A stretch of DNA of 5,125 nucleotides from a bacterium (GTDB lineage Bacteria > Oederibacteriota > Muellerivitia > Muellerivitales > Muellerivitaceae), in assembly GCA_025980505.1 (NCBI GenBank), contig JAICXI010000172.1, positions 1-5,125 on the forward strand, given 5' to 3'. The position numbers were made by a program, and so were the translations under genes. A model generated the notes under the pieces. The model ran no database searches. It was not told the DNA's origin and was given only the letters and a program-made list of their open reading frames with translations. Shown here piece by piece: positions 1 to 4,308 of the stretch (positions are counted from its first letter, which is position 1; each line of letters starts with the position of its first letter).

Positions 1-1279
1 AGGTCACACCCGCGCCCAGGACTCCGCCGCTGGTGTTGGAAAGGGTCACTTCCCAGTTGGCCTGGTGGGAGGGGTCCGGCCCGCAGGCCGGTGAAAAGGT
101 CAGGGTGGAAAGGGACAGGCCCGACACGGCCGTGCAATTGGGACCGTAACAGCCGCCGTAATTTACCGCCCCCGCCAGGGCCTGGCCCGAGGCTTCCTCC
201 ACCCAGAACTTGATCGTAAGCTGGGACAGGCTGACGGGCATCGAGCCGGTGTTGACCACCTCGAAAGTTTCCGAAGCTTGGTTGGAGCCGCAGGACGTAA
301 ACTCCAGCAATTGCAGGGCCGCCGGGCTGGTGTTGCAGGGCGCCGTCGGCGTGGGGGTGGGGCTCAAGTTACAACCGTATTCGGGCGGGTACAACTGGCT
401 CATGGGAACCAGTTGCCGGTAGGTGTTGGCGCTTTGCCACATCAACCGCGCTTCCGCCGCGCCGAAATACTGCACATACTGCATCTCCACGGGATACTTG
501 ACCCCCGCCCGGCACTGGAAGGCCGGGTTGAAGGGCGTGGGGGTGCCCGTGGGCGTGGTCAGCGTATCGGCCAGGGTCTGGGGCCGGCCCGTCGAGGGGT
601 CGGTGAGGATGAGCCTGCCGCCGTCATCCACACGGATGGTAAAGACGTAATTATCCGTATAGGAGGCCTCCAGGTATCCCTTCCAAATGATCGAGAACTG
701 GTCCTGCAGCAATCCGCAACCCGGCACGATCAGCCCAGTCCCGCCGTAGGGGAAGAGGAAATTGACTTGGGGGTCGGTTTGGGTCGCGCAGGGAGGGGCG
801 CCTATCTCGGTGGTGCCCGAGGAATAGGCGCCGCAAAGGCCCGTGCCCGTACCCGTCAGGGGCGTGGGCGTGGGGCTGACGGGGATCGTGGGCGTGGGGA
901 TGGGGCCCATGGGGGAAACCCGGGCCCAGGATTCCACCCAGCCGATGTCCGGGTTGGAATATTCCTGAACGGTCCAGAAATCCGTGTCGTTCACCGGATC
1001 CACCAAGGTGTGGCTGAAATCCCCCCAACGACCGCCGCCGTAGGGTCCCAGGCCCGGCTGGTAAACCAGGGGGTTCCGGAAAGTGCCGGCCGGATCGCCG
1101 GCCGCCCGGAAGGCGTAAGCACAGCTGGGATAGGTGTCGGAGGAAAAACGCGTGAAGCCGAGCAACATGTCGTTATTGGTGTTCACAGCCACGCTGCCCA
1201 TCCCGTAATAATAGTGGCCCGTGGGATCGTCGATGCGGCCGAAATCCTGCAGGTTGGCGTTCACGTCAACCTTCCACCA
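1..1279 (-). pseudogene. continuation of the secreted protein after the in-frame TAG: end of beta-rich domain, PA14-like domain, CBM3-like module (cut by left edge)
   Basis: I translated the frame of the preceding gene through the stop; it has no other stop to the left edge (426 codons). Numbering runs on from the ATG at 2413, with the TAG as codon 378. Residues 379 to about 490 complete the beta-rich domain, with GRWGDFSH (461-468) and DPVNDTDFW near 472-480. A Pro-Thr linker spans about 501-523. A PA14-like domain spans about 525-678: SIIWKGYLEASY, YVFTIRVDDGG (DDG at 596-598), a second WQSAN strand and the closing LVPMSQLYPP. PA14 domains bind sugars in many surface proteins. A second linker (PTPTPTAPC) leads to a module from about 693 onward. 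Its FEVVNTGSMPVSLSQLTIKFW resembles family 3 carbohydrate-binding modules. Ten Cys residues fall after residue 525, consistent with disulfides outside the cytoplasm. A separate start (GTG at 1264 after GGAAGG) is possible but would give no signal peptide. It is typed as a pseudogene because of the TAG; it could be intact if the stop is an error or is suppressed. Confidence 0.75.
857..907 (-). repeat. Pro-Thr linker coding repeat
   Basis: Repeats of the kind CCCACGCCCACG on the minus strand encode a Pro/Thr-rich linker (PTPTIPVSPTPTP). Similar short runs occur at 341-361 and 533-559. They mark domain boundaries of the exported protein, plus a small insertion inside the PA14-like domain. Such low-complexity runs can change length by slippage. 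Confidence 0.7.
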
Positions 1280-2413
1280 CTAGATGGAACTGCGGACCTG
1301 GCCCGAAAGGGGCATGACCACCTGGGTACCGTACACCGACCCGTTGCGCACCACGCAATCCATCATCCAGTCGAACCCCGTGGGGATGTTGTTCAGGGCC
1401 CCCTCCTGAGGCGCGTCCGGGCTGCCCACCCAGGCCGTCGGGGCCAGGATGCTGGCGCCCACCTTGGCGAAGGAAGCGCTTCCAACGGGGCCGCTCAAGG
1501 CGTAAAGGGCGATGCTCTCGTCGCTGTCCTGCTGCATGAAATAAAGGTCGTTTACATCGGGGTCATAGGTTTCGGCCGGTTGCAGTGTAGCGCCGTTCAG
1601 GTCCATGAAGAACTGGAACTGCCCCGTGCCGCCCGCGTACAGATCGGCCTTGTCGAAGGCCCACAGCCCGTAATGCCAAGGGTCGCCCGGCAGGTTGGCC
1701 GATACGGCGATCCAGTTCCTGTTGAAGCCCATGGCATCGTAGTCCATCCAGTTGTTCGGCAGATCCGTCAGGGCCAGACTGTACTCGTTCCAGAGGCCGG
1801 TGGGGTCCGGGGTCCGGGTGACTCCTACGAACAACCGCGCCGGGGAGCCCTGGAGACAGGTGACGATGAAGCGCTGGCCGTAGGGGTCGAACCGCACCCG
1901 GGGATCGTAGGGTTCCCCAGTGGGGGAAAGGGGTGCGAACAACTGGTTCAAGGGAGTGCTTAGGATTTGGTTTCCTGAACGGTCGTGCACCGTGATCACC
2001 GAATTGGCGGTGTTGACTACGAACTGGGGGCTGACCGCGCCGCAAGTGTCCGGCGGTTCCAAGCCCGTCTGGTATTGGCCGTCGAAGACCGTGAAGGGCG
2101 CCGGCGAATCTCCCGAGGGGGCTCCCACCAGGGGCCGGAAGGGCAGGGAGAAGGCGCGGGCCCCCGGGTTCGTGGCTGGCAGCCGGGGGATGCGGTAGCG
2201 GTCATTGGCCTGGTCCTGGACGGCCCGGAGACCGCCGGGCCGGGACTGGGCCGGAGGCAAATCCCCCAGACGGACGGTCGCACGTCCCGTCAGAACGGAG
2301 GACCCGCCGGCCGCGAAGGCCGTGGAAAGGGCCAAGCCATAAAAGAGACAAAGAAAAAAACTTCGACGGCCCACCGTTTTCAACCACCCGGCCTTTGTTT
2401 TTTCCGAATCCAT
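1280..2413 (-). CDS. secreted multidomain protein, N-terminal part up to an in-frame TAG
   Basis: This encodes 377 residues before a TAG at 1282-1280. Residues 1-35 look like a signal peptide: a basic n-region with GRRSFF at 15-20, a hydrophobic core to about 33, and a likely cleavage near AFAA. Arg-Arg-x-Phe-Phe fits a twin-arginine motif, but the long hydrophobic core would also suit Sec. After a Pro-rich stretch, the domain from about 108 has the style of secreted beta-rich, possibly propeller-like proteins. Examples are PPDTCGAVSPQFVVNT (120-135), DPRVRFDPYGQRFIV (170-184), TPDPTGLWNEY (201-211) and NWMDYDAMGF (221-230). I know this pattern from exported bacterial proteins of unknown function and see no catalytic signature. 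The protein stops abruptly after GQVRSSI, while the same frame continues with WWKVDV beyond the stop. The entry at 1-1279 is therefore almost surely the rest of the same protein. Export and surface or extracellular location are inferred. Confidence 0.85.
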   Translation of the reverse strand: MDSEKTKAGWLKTVGRRSFFLCLFYGLALSTAFAAGGSSVLTGRATVRLGDLPPAQSRPGGLRAVQDQANDRYRIPRLPATNPGARAFSLPFRPLVGAPSGDSPAPFTVFDGQYQTGLEPPDTCGAVSPQFVVNTANSVITVHDRSGNQILSTPLNQLFAPLSPTGEPYDPRVRFDPYGQRFIVTCLQGSPARLFVGVTRTPDPTGLWNEYSLALTDLPNNWMDYDAMGFNRNWIAVSANLPGDPWHYGLWAFDKADLYAGGTGQFQFFMDLNGATLQPAETYDPDVNDLYFMQQDSDESIALYALSGPVGSASFAKVGASILAPTAWVGSPDAPQEGALNNIPTGFDWMMDCVVRNGSVYGTQVVMPLSGQVRSSI

Positions 2414-2419
2414 GGCCCT

Positions 2420-2425
2420 CTCCTT
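2420..2425 (-). promoter_or_regulatory. ribosome binding site deciding the start of the exported protein
   Basis: The minus strand reads AAGGAG, then six bases, then ATG at 2413. This favours the ATG over the upstream in-frame TTG at 2452, which would put a charged extension ahead of the signal peptide and has no comparable site. Confidence 0.75.
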
Positions 2426-2452
2426 CCCCTTCCGCTCGCGCGGACGAACCAA

Positions 2453-2774
2453 CGCCTTGAAAATTCAGTGAGATCAAGTGACGGATTTGCGAGGGCATTT
2501 TCCGACCCGTTCGCTGGGAAAAGAATCGTCACGAAGGGTGGATTTCCGCGAAACCGATTACCAAATTAATAATGAACATTAAACGTCTTATTTGAAACGG
2601 TTTGAGGCTTTCGGCCAATCAGGCAAGAAGTAATTTCGGGAGGAAGAAAATTCGGGCGGCCGGCGCCGTCCCTTATTTTTTCCGTGCGAAAGAGGGACGG
2701 GGAGTCCTGCGGGCCGGCTTTCGAATCATGAAGGGGACGGCAGAGGAAGCCATCGGCCAAGGATCGGCGGAAAT
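2453..2774. other. gene-free region upstream of the exported-protein gene
   Basis: About 320 bases without a credible gene; the open frames crossing it also cross the tatA terminator or lack coding character. The AT-rich part at about 2555-2605 is the likeliest place for the promoter of the exported-protein gene, but no clear -35/-10 pair stands out. It includes a small palindromic 12-mer, TAATGAACATTA, at 2570-2581. An 8-bp inverted repeat lies at 2666-2700. Confidence 0.55.
2666..2700. repeat. 8-bp inverted repeat
   Basis: CCGTCCCT (2666-2673) is the exact reverse complement of AGGGACGG (2693-2700), around a 19-base interior that includes a T-run. It lies in the gene-free region between the tatA terminator and the exported-protein gene. 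Its role is unknown. Confidence 0.55.
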
Positions 2775-2808
2775 AAAAAAGCCCTTGGGAAAAACCCCAA
2801 GGGCTTTT
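2775..2808 (-). terminator. intrinsic terminator of tatA
   Basis: A perfect hairpin lies 14 bases beyond the tatA stop. AAAAGCCCTTGGG and CCCAAGGGCTTTT form 13 pairs around a six-base loop. On the minus strand the stem runs into TTTTTTATTT, a classic terminator. In the plus direction the stem also ends in TTTT, so some bidirectional activity is possible, though no plus-strand gene needs it. It separates tatA from the large exported-protein gene. Confidence 0.88.
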
Positions 2809-2821
2809 GGACTTCGGGACT

Positions 2822-3064
2822 TCAGCGCGAAGATTTGCGGCGGCGAGCCGGGGCCTTGCGGCGGCGGGTGGGAGCCATGGCCGCCACGGCCTGGGCCGGT
2901 TGGGCGGCATTTTGGGGTTGGCCCTCCGGAGTGGAATTGACGGCCTTTTTAAATTCGTAAAGCGCGGAACCCAGGGCCTTGCCGATGCCGGGAAGTCTTT
3001 CTCCCCCGAAAAGCACCAAGGCCAGGATCAATAGAAGCAGTAATTCTCCAAAACGTCCACCCAT
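2822..3064 (-). CDS. tatA: Sec-independent (twin-arginine) translocase subunit TatA/TatE family
   Basis: An 80-residue inner-membrane protein that, in the Tat pathway, oligomerises with TatC to move folded proteins carrying Arg-Arg signal peptides across the cytoplasmic membrane. The layout is typical. A short N-terminus carries a polar Glu at residue 7, a hydrophobic helix spans about 8-19, the FGGERLPGIG hinge lies at 19-28, and an amphipathic helix ends near EFKKAV at 37-42. The hinge matches the family pattern FG-x-x-x-LP. The ATG is supported by a strong ribosome binding site and an upstream promoter. The C-terminal tail (about 43-80) is rich in Gln, Ala and Pro and ends in a strongly basic stretch with two Arg-Arg-Arg-Lys blocks. 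That is unusual, because many TatA tails are acidic or neutral. No tatB or tatC is in the window, so this is a stand-alone gene. Length and hinge favour TatA over TatB. Confidence 0.93.
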   Translation of the reverse strand: MGGRFGELLLLLILALVLFGGERLPGIGKALGSALYEFKKAVNSTPEGQPQNAAQPAQAVAAMAPTRRRKAPARRRKSSR

Positions 3065-3071
3065 GTCACAA

Positions 3072-3079
3072 CTCCTCCC
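3072..3079 (-). promoter_or_regulatory. strong ribosome binding site of tatA
   Basis: The minus strand reads GGGAGGAG seven bases before the ATG at 3064. This near-ideal Shine-Dalgarno sequence fixes the tatA start and suggests efficient translation. Confidence 0.8.
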
Positions 3080-3092
3080 AAAAAGTTCGGTT

Positions 3093-3121
3093 ATTGTACG
3101 AGGCTCCCGGGACCAAGTAAA
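3093..3121 (-). promoter_or_regulatory. sigma70-like promoter of tatA
   Basis: On the minus strand, TTTACT (3121-3116) matches four of six bases of the -35 consensus. TACAAT (3098-3093) matches five of six of the -10 consensus. The spacer is exactly 17 bases. Transcription would start near 3086, about 20 bases before the tatA ATG, leaving a short leader that holds the ribosome binding site. This suggests tatA has its own promoter. Confidence 0.6.
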
Positions 3122-3201
3122 GCCCTTCCGGGGCCGTTGCCCGATGGGATTAAGGATGCAACTTTATCCCTTCTTTTTCAATACCTACTTCGGTTGCACC
3201 C

Positions 3202-3223
3202 CCGGTCCGGCCCGCCGGACCGG
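3202..3223. repeat. 10-bp perfect inverted repeat, 2-base spacer
   Basis: The two arms are exact reverse complements with only CC between them. As RNA this would form a very stable short hairpin after the innermost pair opens. As DNA it is a near-perfect palindrome, the usual form of a dimeric regulator site. It lies about 80 bases upstream of the tatA -35 element, farther than most repressor sites. Confidence 0.75.
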
Positions 3224-3254
3224 ATTTATCAAAGCTTTTAGCGCCGCCCTCCGC

Positions 3255-3300
3255 AAGTCGGGGTTCCCAAGGTTCCGTCCCCACCCATTCTCCCCGACTT
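3255..3300. repeat. 9-bp perfect inverted repeat, 28-base loop
   Basis: AAGTCGGGG and CCCCGACTT are exact reverse complements. On the plus strand the 3' arm is followed by TCCCCTTTGCTTT, which is only weakly terminator-like. The loop holds GGTTCC twice in direct orientation. It sits between the 285-residue gene and tatA. Confidence 0.65.
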
Positions 3301-3338
3301 TCCCCTTTGCTTTGTGACAACCGTCATGTTGCTTTGAA

Positions 3339-3365
3339 AGGCCCCACGCCTTGCGGGAATGGCCT
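3339..3365 (-). terminator. weak hairpin after the 285-residue gene
   Basis: Eight bases past the TAA stop, minus-strand AGGCC (3365-3361) can pair with GGCCT (3343-3339). The interior can pair further (CC with GG, CGC with GCG) around an AAG loop, with small bulges. Only TTTC follows, so termination would be weak. Its position right after a stop codon is the main support. Confidence 0.3.
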
Positions 3366-3372
3366 GGGACGG

Positions 3373-4230
3373 TTAAAAATCCTCCGCGACGATCTTGACG
3401 CTGATGGTGGGGTCGGTTTTTCTCCTTTTGTAAACCACGTCTTCCACGTGTTCCAGGACGGAGAGGACCGCGTTGCCCGTCCCGATCAGGCTTAAGTGCG
3501 CGGATTTGAGCGTGCCGGGGTAGCTGTGGAGCCCCGCGAAATGCTTGGAGGATTGGTGGATGTAGGTGTAACCCTGCGGGTCATAACGGCAAGCCGACTC
3601 GATGACGGGTTTTTGGTCGTCCTTGTTCAAGGCGCCCGTCAGCATGGTTTCCAGGTTATCCTCATCCAGTTTCCGGTCCGGAATGTCGAAGAAAACCGAC
3701 GACACGCAATAATTCATGTCGGGGGCCAGCCGAAGCCGCTTGGACGCGTTTTCCACCGAGTGGAACAGTTTATCCGGCTCCTCCTGCAACGCCATTTCCT
3801 TGCTGACGATTTCATTGATCAGGATGCTCTTGCGCGGCTTCCCCAGGTTCTTGTTTGTTTTTTCGAACATGATCCTGCCGTCTTTTTCGGGGCTGCAGGT
3901 GTAAAGTTCGTCGATCAAGCGGCGGGTCTTTGGATCGTAGATCAAAATGCGGTGCGACTCGGAAAGGATCCAGGAAAACTTCAAGACGTCTTTTTCCCCC
4001 ACACTTCCCAGGCCGGGGTAGGGGATGAAATCCAGGATGATGAAATCGTTGTCCAGAAGGGTCTCAAACCCCAGGTCCAACAGCGCCTTGGAACGTTTCT
4101 TAACGTCGGCGCCGAAGTCCACTTTCTCATAAACCGAGAAAATTCCCGTGCCCTTGGCATACTTGGAATCATCCAGGGTTTCCGTCATGTCCCACCCCAC
4201 TTTCACGTTTTGTGGGATGTTATTATTCAT
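3373..4230 (-). CDS. uncharacterised protein, possibly a divergent eukaryotic-type S-adenosylmethionine decarboxylase relative
   Basis: A 285-residue soluble protein with no signal peptide or membrane segment. It starts at an ATG with a fair ribosome binding site and ends in TAA. I do not recognise it with certainty. Compared from memory with eukaryotic AdoMet decarboxylase (about 330 residues, pyruvoyl cofactor made by Glu-Ser cleavage, spermidine pathway), several motifs occur in the same order. WILSES at residues 87-92 resembles the cleavage motif YVLSES, giving E91/S92. YTC at 110-112 resembles KTC, which holds the catalytic Cys. LETML at 193-197 resembles LEILM. YDPQGYT at 216-222 resembles FNPCGYS. 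LHSYP at 234-238 resembles IHITP, giving H235. T222 and H235 are 13 apart, against 14 for Ser229 and His243 in the human enzyme. Differences: the ribose-binding Glu after Pro is Gly239, Cys226 is Gln219 and Ser229 is Thr222. No spermidine synthase gene lies nearby. The homology is an inference, and the function may have changed or been lost. Confidence 0.9.
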   Translation of the reverse strand: MNNNIPQNVKVGWDMTETLDDSKYAKGTGIFSVYEKVDFGADVKKRSKALLDLGFETLLDNDFIILDFIPYPGLGSVGEKDVLKFSWILSESHRILIYDPKTRRLIDELYTCSPEKDGRIMFEKTNKNLGKPRKSILINEIVSKEMALQEEPDKLFHSVENASKRLRLAPDMNYCVSSVFFDIPDRKLDEDNLETMLTGALNKDDQKPVIESACRYDPQGYTYIHQSSKHFAGLHSYPGTLKSAHLSLIGTGNAVLSVLEHVEDVVYKRRKTDPTISVKIVAEDF

Positions 4231-4236
4231 GGAATT

Positions 4237-4241
4237 TCCTA
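4237..4241 (-). promoter_or_regulatory. ribosome binding site of the 285-residue gene
   Basis: The minus strand reads TAGGA, then six bases, then ATG at 4230. This short Shine-Dalgarno match with normal spacing supports the chosen start. No convincing separate promoter is visible in the 78 bases after polA, so the gene may depend on readthrough from polA. Confidence 0.55.
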
Positions 4242-4251
4242 AAACCGTTAG

Positions 4252-4296
4252 AAAAATCCGCAGCCGCCCTCGCCCCTTTTCCGGGCAGGGGGCGGC
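4252..4296 (-). terminator. possible intrinsic terminator after polA
   Basis: Just past the polA stop, the minus strand can fold GCCGCCC (4296-4290) with GGGCGGC (4269-4263). A second inner stem, GCCC (4286-4283) with GGGC (4275-4272), encloses a GGAAAAG loop. Five T residues follow at 4256-4252, but five bases separate them from the stem, which is longer than ideal. An alternative overlapping hairpin pairs AGGGGGC (4309-4303) with GCCCCCT (4293-4287). It could therefore be a leaky terminator or a processing hairpin between polA and the next gene. Confidence 0.4.
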
Positions 4297-4308
4297 CCTG
4301 GGGCCCCC

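Larger units (their letters stand above)
3122..3372. other. intergenic region with two perfect inverted repeats
   Basis: This 250-base stretch holds no credible gene on either strand. It contains two perfect inverted repeats. One has 10-bp arms, CCGGTCCGGC (3202-3211) and GCCGGACCGG (3214-3223), two bases apart. The other has 9-bp arms, AAGTCGGGG (3255-3263) and CCCCGACTT (3292-3300), around a 28-base loop. Neither is followed by a clear T-run, so they do not look like ordinary terminators. They lie upstream of the tatA promoter and could be operator sites or part of a structured RNA. Confidence 0.6.

Noticed and set aside
278..1963. Plus-strand open frame of 561 codons
   Set aside because: It lies codon-for-codon opposite the minus-strand exported-protein frame. 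It exists because that gene avoids codons whose complements are stops. Its protein is Gly/Arg/Val-rich with no recognisable domain, whereas the minus frame shows a signal peptide and known motifs.
2414..2452. Upstream TTG start for the exported protein
   Set aside because: It would add 13 mostly charged residues before the signal peptide and lacks a good Shine-Dalgarno sequence, whereas the ATG at 2413 has AAGGAG at six bases.
2602..2940. Plus-strand open frame of 112 codons overlapping tatA
   Set aside because: It runs straight through the strong hairpin terminator and the antisense of tatA, and its translation has no coding character.
3255..3300. Possible tRNA (GGTTCC near a stem)
   Set aside because: The T-loop pattern GTTCGA is absent and no acceptor stem or four-arm fold can be drawn.
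3496..4242. Plus-strand open frame of 248 codons
   Set aside because: It is in register opposite the 285-residue minus-strand gene and runs into its start region. It has no ribosome binding site or family motif and is best explained as an antisense shadow.
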